From: Bin87 sp965203195
GTDB taxonomy: Bacteria; Chloroflexota; Dehalococcoidia; Lucifugimonadales; UBA3495
NCBI GenBank assembly: GCA_965203195.1
Contig: OZ241860.1
Coordinates: forward strand, 186,001-250,000
Length of the DNA stretch: 64,000 nucleotides
Direction: 5' to 3'
Shown here: positions 41,006-49,597 of the stretch, one piece after another
Position numbering within the stretch: the first letter of the stretch is position 1
How the letters are laid out: the number at the start of each line of letters is the position of its first letter
Position numbers and translations under genes: made by a program
The notes under the pieces: generated by a model
What the model was told of the DNA's origin: nothing
The model's input: the letters and a program-made list of their open reading frames with translations, nothing else
Databases searched by the model: none

Positions 41006-41485
41006 CTAATCGGCCGCCGCTGCCGTGTGCTGTTCCCCGTGGACGCGGTGATGCTCGGCCTCGTCGGCGAACTCGTGATTTTCACAGGCCACCCAGCGGG
41101 AGCCGTCCGCGAACCATTCCTTTTTCCAGATGGGAACGATGGTTTTGATGCGGTTGACGGCTTCGTGGCACGCCTCGAAGGCTTCCCGCCGGTGGGGCGA
41201 CGCCACCGCCACCACCAGGCTGATGTGGCCCACATCCACCCGCCCGGTGCGGTGGGCAATGGCTATATCCTCAATGCCGAAATCGGCGCGCAGGCTGTCG
41301 CGCACCTCGCCCAGCTTTCTGATAGCCATCGCGTCATAGGCTTCGTACTCCAGCCGGGTGACGCGCTTGCCGCCGAAGTTGTCGCGGGTAGCGCCCAGGA
41401 AGGTCACCACCGCGCCGTTGCCGTCCTGGCGCACGGAATCGGTGACGGCCACCGGGTCCAGGGGTTCGTCGGTGAGGATAATCAT
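41006..41485 (-). CDS. moaE: molybdopterin synthase large subunit
   Basis: 159 aa; converts cPMP to molybdopterin using MoaD thiocarboxylate. It has VVTFLGATRDNFGGK, LEYEAYDAMAIRKL, IAHRTGRVDVGHISLVVAV, and the catalytic-lysine segment VPIWKKEWFADGS. The C-terminal ~20 residues are His/Glu-rich and not conserved. It follows moaD by 4 bases. It completes the pathway with moaA/moaC 6 kb away. Confidence 0.94.
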   Translation of the reverse strand: MIILTDEPLDPVAVTDSVRQDGNGAVVTFLGATRDNFGGKRVTRLEYEAYDAMAIRKLGEVRDSLRADFGIEDIAIAHRTGRVDVGHISLVVAVASPHRREAFEACHEAVNRIKTIVPIWKKEWFADGSRWVACENHEFADEAEHHRVHGEQHTAAAAD

Positions 41486-41489
41486 CGGG

Positions 41490-41750
41490 TCAGCGACCTC
41501 CGCTCACGGGGGGAATCAGGCAAACTTCATCGCCGGCCTGTAGGGGCTGGTCGTCGTCCGCGTACTCGGCGTTGACGGCAACCACGATACGCACCTCCGG
41601 AGGCGCCAGGCGTGGGTAGGCGGCCCGCACCGCCGCCACCAGGTCGCCGACCAGGGCGCCATCGGGCAGGGTCACCGCCACCACGGAGGCGCCGGCGCGT
41701 TCCCGGTAGAGGGCGAAAAGGCGGACTTCGAAGCGCATTGTACTCATCAC
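41490..41750 (-). CDS. moaD: molybdopterin synthase sulfur-carrier subunit
   Basis: 86 aa beta-grasp protein: RFEVRLFALYRERAGASVV, VGDLVAAVRAAYP, VAVNAEYADDDQPLQAGDEV and end LIPPVSGGR. MoaD must end in Gly-Gly for adenylation and thiocarboxylation; here one Arg follows (GGA GGT CGC TGA). Either it is trimmed or the gene carries a small defect. It is paired with moaE 4 bases downstream, so the identity is not in doubt. Confidence 0.92.
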   Translation of the reverse strand: MMSTMRFEVRLFALYRERAGASVVAVTLPDGALVGDLVAAVRAAYPRLAPPEVRIVVAVNAEYADDDQPLQAGDEVCLIPPVSGGR

Positions 41751-42034
41751 ACCAAAGGATTATGGGCAAGGGTGTCAATTGCGAAAAAGCCGGTGCGCCG
41801 GTCGGGAACAGGTTTAGCCGACTTGCCGACCTGAACGGGGATAAAAGGCCGCTCTTGCTCAATTCCAACGCCCGGAGCCGGGCCGATTTTAGCGCCCCAC
41901 CACGACTGGCGCAAACCGCCGGCGCCGGCGCATAATATCCCGCCGGCAGAACCGCCCGGCTACCCTACCCCCGCGCATTCCAAAACAACCGGAACCCCAT
42001 ACCTAGCGCCCGCCTGCTGCCCGGAGATGCCCCG
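41751..42034. other. divergent intergenic region
   Basis: 284 bases between moaD and the M20 peptidase gene. No gene seen. TAATAT at 41933-41938 may be a -10 for the peptidase; nothing else stands out. Confidence 0.35.
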
Positions 42035-43162
42035 ATGCCCAACCGCGCCCGCCTTACCCGGACCCTGATTGACCTGATTCGCATTGACAGCCCCACCGGA
42101 GAGGAGGACGCCGTTGACGCCCACCTTACCGCCCGCCTCTCCGCTTTGGGCGCCGCCGTGCGCCACGACGCCTACGGCAACCTGGTGGCCACCCTGCCCG
42201 GCAGCCCCGGCAACGGCAGCGCCAGCATCAACCCGGCGGACAGCGATGATCCCGTGCTGCTGTCCGCCCATATGGACACCGTGGAGCCGGGGCGCGGCAT
42301 CAAACCCACGCTGGACGCCGACGGCGATACCTTGCGGTCGGACGGCAGCACCATCCTCGGCGGCGACTGCAAGGCCGGGTTGGCCATCGTGCTGGAGGGG
42401 CTGGAATCCGCCCTTGAGGACGGCATCCCCCGCCGTCCGGTGCAGGTGGTATTCTCCCGCGCCGAGGAAGGCGGACTGAACGGGGCGCGCAACCTGGACT
42501 TTACGCTGGTGCAGGCCCGCGCCGGCATCGTCTTTGACGGCGAGGGGCCGGTGAGCCGCATCTGCGTGGGTGCCCCGGCGCAGAATGTGGTGCAGTGCCA
42601 CATCACCGGCGTAGCGGCCCACGCCGGGCTGGAACCGGAAAACGGCGTCTCCGCCCTGCTGGTGGCCGCCCATATCCTCACCCGCCTGCCCCTGGGGAGA
42701 ATTGACGCGGAAACCACCGCCAACATCGGTGCCCTGCATGGCGGCCTGAAGCGGAACATCATCCCCGAAACGGCGTACCTGGACGGCGAACTGCGCTCGC
42801 TTCGTCAGGCCAGCCTGGACAACTACACCGCCGAGTTCCGGCGCGCCTTTGACCAGGCGGCGGCGCTGTACCCCAAAGCGCAGGTTGACCTGGACATTCG
42901 CAGCCAGTATCGCGCCTACCGGGTGCCGGACGACCACCCGGCGTTACAGGACATCGCCGGCGCGGTGGCGGCCGCCGGCCTCGCGCCCACAATGATGACT
43001 ACCGGCGGCGGCTCCGACGCCAATGTGTTCTTTGAGCGCGGCATCGCCGCCCTGCCCGTCGGCATCGGGGTGCGCGACTTCCATACTACCCGAGAAACGG
43101 CCCGCATCAGCGAAGTGCTGGACGCGGCGCAGGTGTGCCGGGCTTTTATCGGCGCGCGCTGA
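42035..43162 (+). CDS. M20-family metallopeptidase (PepT-like)
   Basis: 375 aa dizinc exopeptidase. It has LLSAHMDTVEPG (first zinc His and Asp), ILGGDCKAGLA (bridging Asp), FSRAEEGGLNGAR (catalytic Glu-Glu), FDGEGPVSRICVGAPAQNVV, and a C-terminal GGGSDANVFF and VGIGVRDFHTT with the last zinc His. The dimerisation domain contains ITGVAAHAGLEPENGVSAL. It resembles tripeptidase T and related di/tripeptidases. Cytoplasmic; processes imported peptides. GGAG lies 8 bases before the ATG. Confidence 0.92.
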   Translation: MPNRARLTRTLIDLIRIDSPTGEEDAVDAHLTARLSALGAAVRHDAYGNLVATLPGSPGNGSASINPADSDDPVLLSAHMDTVEPGRGIKPTLDADGDTLRSDGSTILGGDCKAGLAIVLEGLESALEDGIPRRPVQVVFSRAEEGGLNGARNLDFTLVQARAGIVFDGEGPVSRICVGAPAQNVVQCHITGVAAHAGLEPENGVSALLVAAHILTRLPLGRIDAETTANIGALHGGLKRNIIPETAYLDGELRSLRQASLDNYTAEFRRAFDQAAALYPKAQVDLDIRSQYRAYRVPDDHPALQDIAGAVAAAGLAPTMMTTGGGSDANVFFERGIAALPVGIGVRDFHTTRETARISEVLDAAQVCRAFIGAR

Positions 43163-43270
43163 CCCGCGCCGCGCCCGGTGCCGGCCGGCACCGGCTGGCG
43201 TCGAAATGATGGATCCGGACCACGGCATCGGGCCGGATTGAAAGACCCTGCTTTGCGTCTGCCCTTGCGC

Positions 43271-43299
43271 TTGACAGGTTTAACCCAGTTCGCTAGATT
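43271..43299 (+). promoter_or_regulatory. promoter of the polyprenyl synthase / hopanoid block
   Basis: TTGACA (43271-43276), 17 bases, TAGATT (43294-43299), 88 bases before the ATG. Strong match in an otherwise empty 224-base gap. Confidence 0.7.
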
Positions 43300-43386
43300 C
43301 TGCCCGCACTGGAAATGAACCCGCCCTGCGGCGCGCTAACCCGTCTTTTGTCTGTCTATTCCTAACCGCCCGGCAGGCTGTTACCA

Positions 43387-44514
43387 ATGGGCACTGCACC
43401 AACCGCCACCGTGTCCGCCCGCCAACCCGTGGGCAATGCGGTCCAGCCGCCGGCCCATCCCCGCGCCGGGCCGGAACTGCCGGGGATGTTTGACCGCTAC
43501 CGGGATTATCTGGAAACCGCGCTGGCCCGCGCCGTGCCCCGCGCGGAACTGCATCCCGTCAACGCCGTGCTGCGCTACCATCTGGGCTGGTCAGACCGGG
43601 ACGGCAACCCGTCGCCCACGCCGGCCTCCCAGGGCAAGGCGCTGCGGCCTACCCTCTGTATGTTCGCCTGCGACGCCCTGGGGGGAGAACCCCGCCGCGC
43701 CGCGCCCGCCGCCGCCGCCCTGGAACTGATCCACAACTTCTCTCTGATCCACGACGACATCCAGGACGAGGGCCTGGAGCGCCGCCACCAGCCCACGGTA
43801 TGGGCGCTTTGGGGAACGGCAAAGGCGTTGGCGGCCGGCAACGCCATGCAGTCGCTAGGCGACCTGGCTACGGCGCGCGGCAACCGGAGCGGCGTCCCCG
43901 GCGTCCCCGCCGCCGTTGCCGTCCAGATTGCCGGGCTGCTGACGCAAAGCTGCTTGGAGATGATTGAGGGGCAGTGCCGGGACTTGCAGTTTGAGCGCCG
44001 CGCCGTCATCGGCATTGACGAATACCTGGATATGATTGCGCTGAAAACCGGGGCGCTGATACGCAGCAGCTTGGTCATCGGGGCCACCATCGCTACCGGC
44101 GATGCCGATACCATCGCCGGCGTGGCCCGGTTCGGACGCGCCATCGGGCGGCTGTTCCAAATCCGGGACGACTACCTGGGCATCTGGGGCGATGAGGCCA
44201 TCACCGGCAAATCTACCGACAGCGACATCGTGCAGCGTAAAAAGACCTACCCTGTGGTGTACGCTTTTCAGCAATCGGCCGGCGTCCACCAGGAGGAACT
44301 CCGGCGTCTCTACGGGCAGGAAGCTTTGGATGAAGGCGATGTGGACCGCGTCCTCAACATTCTGGACCACATCGGCGCGGCGCAGCAAACCGACGAGCTT
44401 ACCGAAGCCACCGCTCGGGAAGCGCGCTCCGCCCTGGCCACGCTGGAACTGCCGCCCTGGGCCACTAAGGAAGCCCGCAGTCTGATTGACTTTATGGCGT
44501 ACCGGCTGTTCTAG
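43387..44514 (+). CDS. polyprenyl diphosphate synthase (FPP/GGPP type)
   Basis: 375-aa trans-prenyltransferase that condenses IPP with allylic diphosphates. Features are QGKALRPTLCMFACDALGG, the first Asp-rich motif HDDIQDEGLERRHQPTVW (DDIQD at residues 123-127) and the second motif QIRDDYLGIWGDEAITGKST. The first ~33 residues are non-conserved; Met34 is an alternative start. It leads the block that ends in squalene-hopene cyclase, so FPP for squalene is the likely product. Its last ~45 bases are duplicated downstream at 45520. Confidence 0.92.
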   Translation: MGTAPTATVSARQPVGNAVQPPAHPRAGPELPGMFDRYRDYLETALARAVPRAELHPVNAVLRYHLGWSDRDGNPSPTPASQGKALRPTLCMFACDALGGEPRRAAPAAAALELIHNFSLIHDDIQDEGLERRHQPTVWALWGTAKALAAGNAMQSLGDLATARGNRSGVPGVPAAVAVQIAGLLTQSCLEMIEGQCRDLQFERRAVIGIDEYLDMIALKTGALIRSSLVIGATIATGDADTIAGVARFGRAIGRLFQIRDDYLGIWGDEAITGKSTDSDIVQRKKTYPVVYAFQQSAGVHQEELRRLYGQEALDEGDVDRVLNILDHIGAAQQTDELTEATAREARSALATLELPPWATKEARSLIDFMAYRLF

Positions 44515-45519
44515 CCGGCGCCGGCAGCCATCCCGTGGCCGGCGCAATGCTTCACTCTGCCCCTGCCCTTGCCTCTGCCGCCCCTGTTGAATAACCTCCA
44601 ACTGCCCCGCCTGGCGCTACCCGGGAGACGCAACGATGACTACCAACGCCAATGCCGCCACCATAACCACCACCCGGTCGGGCCGGCCATTGCCCAAAGA
44701 CGCCCCCGCGCCCGCCCCGGCCCCGGCCGCATTCCCCGACTTCCCGCCCCGCAACGATCTGATGAACTCCGAAAATCTCCACGACTACGGCAACCAGCCC
44801 GCCCTGCGCCTCCACCTGGGCAACCCGGACACTACCGTAGTACTCGGCGAAACGCCCATCTACTGGCGCATCCCCACCGGACGGGCCGGCGTGCGCGTGC
44901 CGGACCTGCTCATCGCCTTCAACATCCGCCGCGCCCTCATCAGCGCCCAGAAGGGATTTTCCATCGCCGACCAGGGCAAGCCCCCCGATTTTGTGCTGGA
45001 AGTGGCCTCGGACTCCACCGCCCGCAACGATGAAACCGCCAAAAGGCGCGACTACGCCGCTTTTGGCGTAACGGAATACTGGCTCTTTGACCCCGACTGG
45101 GGGCAGCGTTACGAGCGGGGGCTGATAGGCTGGACGCTGGTGCAGGGCAGCTACGAACCCATTGCCATTCACCAGTACGGGCCGGAGCTGCACTACGGGT
45201 GGAGCGATGTTTTGGGGCTGTATGTCTGCTGGGAATATGGCCGGCTGCGCTGGTACGACCCGGCCGTGGGGTATCTGCGGACACACGATGAGGAACGCAG
45301 CGGACGCATCGCCGCGGAGGATCGGCTGGAGGCAGCCGAAGCGCAGCGGGCCGAGGAGCGTAGCGGACGCATCGCCGCCGAAGCGGAAGCGCAGTACTTG
45401 CGGGAGGAAGTCACCCGCCTGCGCGCCACAAATGAGGACGAAACATAAGCCGCGGCGGCGTACTGTCGCCACGCCGCCGCCCGGACGCTATCATCCCGAA
45501 GGATCGGGAACGACCGGAA
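44467..45519. repeat. tandem duplication unit 1 (Uma2 block)
   Basis: A 1053-bp unit running from the last codons of the polyprenyl synthase gene through the first Uma2 gene to the ACCGGAAA segment. It is followed directly by unit 2, which begins again with AAGGAAGCCCGCAGTCTGAT. Confidence 0.9.
44636..45448 (+). CDS. Uma2-family (DUF820) putative endonuclease, copy 1
   Basis: 270 aa. The PD-(D/E)XK-like core is visible: RVPDLLIAFNIRRAL, PPDFVLEVASDSTARND, ETAKRRDYAAFGVTEYWLFD, then GLIGWTLVQGSYEPI. The C-terminus is a coiled coil built from a 21-residue unit (EERSGRIAAEDRLEAAEAQR type), present here about once plus a partial unit. GGAG lies 8-9 bases before the ATG. The Uma2 family is expanded in cyanobacteria and Chloroflexota; its function is poorly known. 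It sits inside an isoprenoid/hopanoid block without an obvious link. Confidence 0.85.
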   Translation: MTTNANAATITTTRSGRPLPKDAPAPAPAPAAFPDFPPRNDLMNSENLHDYGNQPALRLHLGNPDTTVVLGETPIYWRIPTGRAGVRVPDLLIAFNIRRALISAQKGFSIADQGKPPDFVLEVASDSTARNDETAKRRDYAAFGVTEYWLFDPDWGQRYERGLIGWTLVQGSYEPIAIHQYGPELHYGWSDVLGLYVCWEYGRLRWYDPAVGYLRTHDEERSGRIAAEDRLEAAEAQRAEERSGRIAAEAEAQYLREEVTRLRATNEDET

Positions 45520-46708
45520 AAGGAAGCCCGCAGTCTGATTGACTTTATGGCGTACCGGCTGTTCTAGCCGGCGCCGGCGCCATCCCGTGGCCGGCGCAAT
45601 GCTTTGCTCTGCCCCTGACCTTGCTCTTGCCCATGACGCCCCTGTTGAATACCCTCCAACTGCCCCGCCGGGCGCTACCCGGGAGACGCAACGATGACTA
45701 CCAACGCCAATGCCGCCGCCACAACCACTACCCGGCCGGGCCGGCCATTGCCCAAAGACGCCCCCACGCCCGCCCCGGCCCCGGCCGCATTCCCCGACTT
45801 CCCGCCCCGCAACGATCTGATGAACTCCGAAAATCTCCACGACTACGGCAACCAGCCCGCCCTGCGCCTCCACTTGGGCAACCCGGACACTACCGCAGTA
45901 CTCGGCGAAACGCCTATCTACTGGCGCGTCCCCACCGGACGGGCTGGCGTGCGCGTGCCGGACCTGCTCATCGCCTTCAACATCCGCCGCGCCCTCATCA
46001 GCGCCCAGAAGGGATTTTCCATCGCCGACCAGGGCAAACCTCCCGATTTTGTGTTGGAAGTGGCCTCGGACTCCACCGCCCGCAACGATGAAACCGCCAA
46101 AAGGCGCGACTACGCCGCTTTTGGCGTAACGGAATACTGGCTCTTTGACCCCGACTGGGGGCAGCGCTACGAGCGGGGGCTGATAGGCTGGACGCTGGTG
46201 CAGGGCAGCTACGAACCCATTGCCATTCACCAGTACGGGCCGGAGCTGCACTACGGGTGGAGTGATGTTTTGGGGTTGTATATCTGCTGGGAATATGGCC
46301 GGCTGCGCTGGTACGACCCGGCCGTGGGGTATCTGCGGACACACGATGAGGAACGCAGCGGACGCATCGCCGCCGAGGATCGGCTGGAAGCAGCCGAAAC
46401 GCATCAGGCTGAGGAGCGCAGCGGGCGCATCGCCGCGGAGGATCGGCTGGAGGCAGCCGAAACGCAGCGGGACGAGGAACGCAGCGGGCGCATCGCCGCC
46501 GAGGATCGCTTGGAAGCAACCGAAACACAACGGGCCGAGGAGCGCCGCGGGCGCATCGCCGCCGAAGCGAAAGCGCAGCGCCTGCTGGAGGAACTCGCCC
46601 GCCTGCGCGCCGCCGAGGACGAGGCATAAGTCGCGGCAGCACCTTGTTGTCACGCCGCCGCCTGCTCGCTATCATTCCCGAATCCTTCGGCGACAACCGA
46701 CCGGAAAA
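45520..46708. repeat. tandem duplication unit 2 (Uma2 block)
   Basis: 1189-bp second unit. It opens with a 48-base remnant of the polyprenyl synthase 3' end (codons for EARSLIDFMAYRLF plus stop at 45565-45567) and contains the second Uma2 gene. It is longer than unit 1 mainly because two extra 63-bp coil repeats are present. Confidence 0.9.
45694..46629 (+). CDS. Uma2-family (DUF820) putative endonuclease, copy 2
   Basis: 311 aa, nearly identical to copy 1 over the first ~235 residues, including VPDLLIAF and FVLEVASDSTARND. The C-terminal coil has three full 21-residue units plus a partial one (EERSGRIAAEDRLEAAETQR type), two more than copy 1, which explains the extra length. The ribosome site is conserved from copy 1. 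The high identity indicates a recent duplication or ongoing gene conversion. Confidence 0.85.
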   Translation: MTTNANAAATTTTRPGRPLPKDAPTPAPAPAAFPDFPPRNDLMNSENLHDYGNQPALRLHLGNPDTTAVLGETPIYWRVPTGRAGVRVPDLLIAFNIRRALISAQKGFSIADQGKPPDFVLEVASDSTARNDETAKRRDYAAFGVTEYWLFDPDWGQRYERGLIGWTLVQGSYEPIAIHQYGPELHYGWSDVLGLYICWEYGRLRWYDPAVGYLRTHDEERSGRIAAEDRLEAAETHQAEERSGRIAAEDRLEAAETQRDEERSGRIAAEDRLEATETQRAEERRGRIAAEAKAQRLLEELARLRAAEDEA

Positions 46709-46745
46709 CGCCAGAAAAAAACGGAACCACCGGAGACCGTCAATT

Positions 46746-47822
46746 ATGGCCCAAACTCACCAAGACCCGCCCGTTGCCGTCAAGCCGGCCAAGCGGCCGA
46801 TGGAGCTGGGCGTCCGCATGGGTTGGTACATCCTCAAGAACCGGCTGCGGGGGCGCAAGCGTTTCCCCCTGGTGACGATGCTGGAGCCGTTGGAAATGTG
46901 CAACCTGGCCTGCATCGGCTGCGGGCGCATCCGCGAGTATCGCGGCGTGCTGGACCAGATGATGCCCGTTGGCCAGGCCCTGGCGGCAGTGCGGGACGCC
47001 GGCGCGCCCATCGTTTCCATCGCCGGCGGCGAACCCACGATCCACCCGCAGATTGACGAAATCATCAACACGCTGGTGTCCGAAAAATATTTCGTCTATT
47101 GCTGCACCAACGCCCTGCTGCTGCCCCGGATGCTGGACAAAATCCCCCCGTCCAAGTATTTCTGCTGGGTGGTGCATATTGACGGGATGGAGGAAAAGCA
47201 CGACGAATCCGTAGCCCGCCCCGGCGTGTTCCGGCGGGCGGTGGACGGCATCACAATGGCGGTGGCGCGCGGCTACCGCGTATGCACCAACACCACCGTG
47301 TTCCGCAACAGCGATGTTGAGGATCTGCGGGCCATGTTCCGCTATGTCAGCAGCTTGGGGGTTGAGGGTTCAATGCTCTCCCCCGGCTACGACTTTGAGG
47401 ACGCGCCCGACCAGGATCTGTTCCTGACCCGGCAGGAATCGCGGCGCGTGTTCCGCAGCCTGCTCGACCCGGCCCGAATGGACGGGATGCGTTTCTACAA
47501 CAACCCCCTTTACCTGAACTTTCTGCGCGGGGAACGGGAATACCAGTGCACGGCGTGGTCCAACCCCACCTACACGGTGTTGGGCTGGCGCCAGCCCTGC
47601 TACCCGCTGGCCGACGAGCATACCCATGATGTGGCCGACCTGTACGAACCCCGCTTGTGGGAGGAACAGTACGGCGTGGGCCGCGACCCGCGCTGTAGCA
47701 ACTGCATGATGCACTGCGGGTTCGAGTCGGCCACGATTTTCAACGCCATCGGCAAGCCCCGGGAGTGGGTAACTTTCATCAAGTCCGGCGCGGCCCACAA
47801 AGGCGGCATCAGCGTCGGCTGA
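46746..47822 (+). CDS. hpnH: adenosyl-hopene transferase (radical SAM) HpnH
   Basis: 358 aa. It adds a 5'-deoxyadenosyl group to diploptene (hopene), the first step to extended hopanoids. Radical-SAM cysteines are C52, C56 and C59 in CNLACIGCGR. Other HpnH marks are VSIAGGEPTIHPQIDEI, FCWVVHIDGMEEKHDESVAR, MLSPGYDFEDAPDQDLFL and the Cys-rich C-terminus DPRCSNCMMHCGFES. The ATG at 46746 is chosen over an upstream TTG that falls in the duplication unit. It is followed by hpnG, hpnA and shc on the same strand. Confidence 0.94.
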   Translation: MAQTHQDPPVAVKPAKRPMELGVRMGWYILKNRLRGRKRFPLVTMLEPLEMCNLACIGCGRIREYRGVLDQMMPVGQALAAVRDAGAPIVSIAGGEPTIHPQIDEIINTLVSEKYFVYCCTNALLLPRMLDKIPPSKYFCWVVHIDGMEEKHDESVARPGVFRRAVDGITMAVARGYRVCTNTTVFRNSDVEDLRAMFRYVSSLGVEGSMLSPGYDFEDAPDQDLFLTRQESRRVFRSLLDPARMDGMRFYNNPLYLNFLRGEREYQCTAWSNPTYTVLGWRQPCYPLADEHTHDVADLYEPRLWEEQYGVGRDPRCSNCMMHCGFESATIFNAIGKPREWVTFIKSGAAHKGGISVG

Positions 47823-47860
47823 CCAGGCAACGGCGCCCTTGATTCGAGGCGTGGCTGCAT

Positions 47861-48544
47861 ATGCTATTCATACTGGCGCCAATGGCCGTTGAAGCGGCCG
47901 GCATCCAGCGGGCCCTGCGCCGGCTCCCCGATACCCGCGCCGGCGTGCGCGTTACCGGCATCGGACGGGAACGGGTGGCGGCCGGCGTGGCGCAGGCGGC
48001 GGCCGAGGGGGCCACGGCCATCCTTGCCGTCGGATTCTGCGGCGCGCTGGACCCGGCGCTGCGCGCCGGAGATCTGCACATTGCCGGCGAATTCCACGCC
48101 AACGGCCATAGCGGAGACTATGGCGGCGTTCCTGAGTATGCCATCCCGGCGGATGCGCGGCTGACGGCGCGGCTCCGCGCGGCCGCCCCGGACGCCGCCG
48201 CCGGCCCGTCGGTCACAGTGGCCGGCATCGCCCAGCCGGACGCCAAAGCGACGCTGTGGCAAACCGGCGCCGGCCGCACTGTCAATATGGAGGATTACTG
48301 GGCGGCGCAGGCGGCGGCCGGCACTGGCCTTCCCTTTGCCTCCGTCCGGACGGTGCTGGATACCGCCGGCCAGTCGCTGCCGGATTGTTTGACGGCGGAC
48401 GGCATAACGGGCGGCGCGGGTACGCTGCGCCTTGCGCTGGGCGTAGCCGGCCATCCCGGCCGTGCGCCCGCGCTGGTCCGGCTGGCGCGACAGTCCCGGC
48501 AGGCGCAGCAGCGCTTGACCCGCTGCGTAATGGAGGCGCTATGA
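47861..48544 (+). CDS. hpnG: hopanoid-associated nucleoside phosphorylase HpnG
   Basis: 227 aa of the nucleoside phosphorylase superfamily; it removes adenine from adenosylhopane to give ribosylhopane. LAPMAVEAAGIQRALRR, VTGIGRERVAAGVAQAA, AVGFCGALDPALRAGDL and VNMEDYWAAQAAAGTGLPFA (Glu that contacts the ribose) fit HpnG. GAGG lies upstream. The stop overlaps the hpnA start (ATGA). Confidence 0.88.
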   Translation: MLFILAPMAVEAAGIQRALRRLPDTRAGVRVTGIGRERVAAGVAQAAAEGATAILAVGFCGALDPALRAGDLHIAGEFHANGHSGDYGGVPEYAIPADARLTARLRAAAPDAAAGPSVTVAGIAQPDAKATLWQTGAGRTVNMEDYWAAQAAAGTGLPFASVRTVLDTAGQSLPDCLTADGITGGAGTLRLALGVAGHPGRAPALVRLARQSRQAQQRLTRCVMEAL

Positions 48545-49557
48545 CGGCTACCCTGGTGACCGGCGCCACCGGCTTTATCGGCGGCAACCTGGCCCGCGCC
48601 CTGGCCCGGCGCGGCGATGGCGCAGTGCGCGCCCTGGTGCGTCCGGGGGCCAATGACCTGGCCATCCGCGATTGCGCCGTGACGCAGCTGCCCGGTGATT
48701 TGCTGGACAGCGCATCGCTGCGGCGGGCGATGGCCGGCTGCGATACCGTCTATCACTGCGCCGCCACTTACGCCTTCTGGGCGCGCCGGCCGGCGGCCAT
48801 CTACGCGGCGAATGTGACCGGAACGGAGAACGTGCTGGCGGCGGCGCGCTCCGCCGGCGTGCGCCGGGTTGTGTTCACCAGCTCGGTGGCTACCATTGGC
48901 CTGCCCCCCGGCGGAGCGTCAGACCAGTGGCCGGGTGACGAAACTATGCCGCCGGACGCCTCTCATCTCATCGGCCATTACAAGCAGTCCAAATACCGGG
49001 CGGAGCGGATTGCCCTGGCCGCCAACGGCGACGGCCTGGAAGTGGTGGTGGTCAACCCCTGCGCCCCGGTAGGCAAGTGGGATGTCAAGCCAACGCCGAC
49101 GGGCCGCATCCCGCTGGACTTTGCGCGGGGGCGCATCCCCGGCTATCTGAACACGGGTCTGAACCTGGTGGATGTGGGCGATGTGGCCCAGGGGCATATT
49201 CTGGCGATGGAACGGGGCCGTCCGGGGGAACGCTATATTCTGGGGCATCGCAACCTGACGCTGCGCGAGGTGTTCGGGATGCTGGCGGAGATTACCGGCC
49301 GGCGCGCCCCCCGTCTGCGTTTTCCCTACTGGCTGATTCTGGGCGCCGCCCGCTGCGACCAGTGGCTGGAAAGCGGCTTGCTGCGCCGCCCGCCGGCCAT
49401 CCCCCTGGAGGGCATAAAAATCGCCCGCCATCCGATGTATGTCAGCCCGCAAAAGGCGGTGTCCGAACTGGGCCTGCCCCAAAGCCCGGTGGAAGCGGCT
49501 CTGGAAAAAGCCGTCCGCTGGTTTGCGGATTACGGGTATTTACGGCGGCATTGCTGA
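48541..49557 (+). CDS. hpnA: hopanoid-associated NAD-dependent epimerase/dehydratase HpnA
   Basis: 338-aa extended SDR. Rossmann motif VTGATGFIGGNLARALARRG, VYHCAATYAFWA, TSSVATIGLPPGG and the YKQSKYRAER catalytic Tyr-Lys segment match HpnA. The start at 48541 overlaps the hpnG stop; the longer upstream frame reads hpnG out of frame. It probably processes the sugar-like side chain of hopanoids; the exact reaction is not established. Confidence 0.9.
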   Translation: MTATLVTGATGFIGGNLARALARRGDGAVRALVRPGANDLAIRDCAVTQLPGDLLDSASLRRAMAGCDTVYHCAATYAFWARRPAAIYAANVTGTENVLAAARSAGVRRVVFTSSVATIGLPPGGASDQWPGDETMPPDASHLIGHYKQSKYRAERIALAANGDGLEVVVVNPCAPVGKWDVKPTPTGRIPLDFARGRIPGYLNTGLNLVDVGDVAQGHILAMERGRPGERYILGHRNLTLREVFGMLAEITGRRAPRLRFPYWLILGAARCDQWLESGLLRRPPAIPLEGIKIARHPMYVSPQKAVSELGLPQSPVEAALEKAVRWFADYGYLRRHC

Positions 49558-49597
49558 ATAATTAGGGCGTCAATTCCGCCTTGCGTTACTGGTGATT

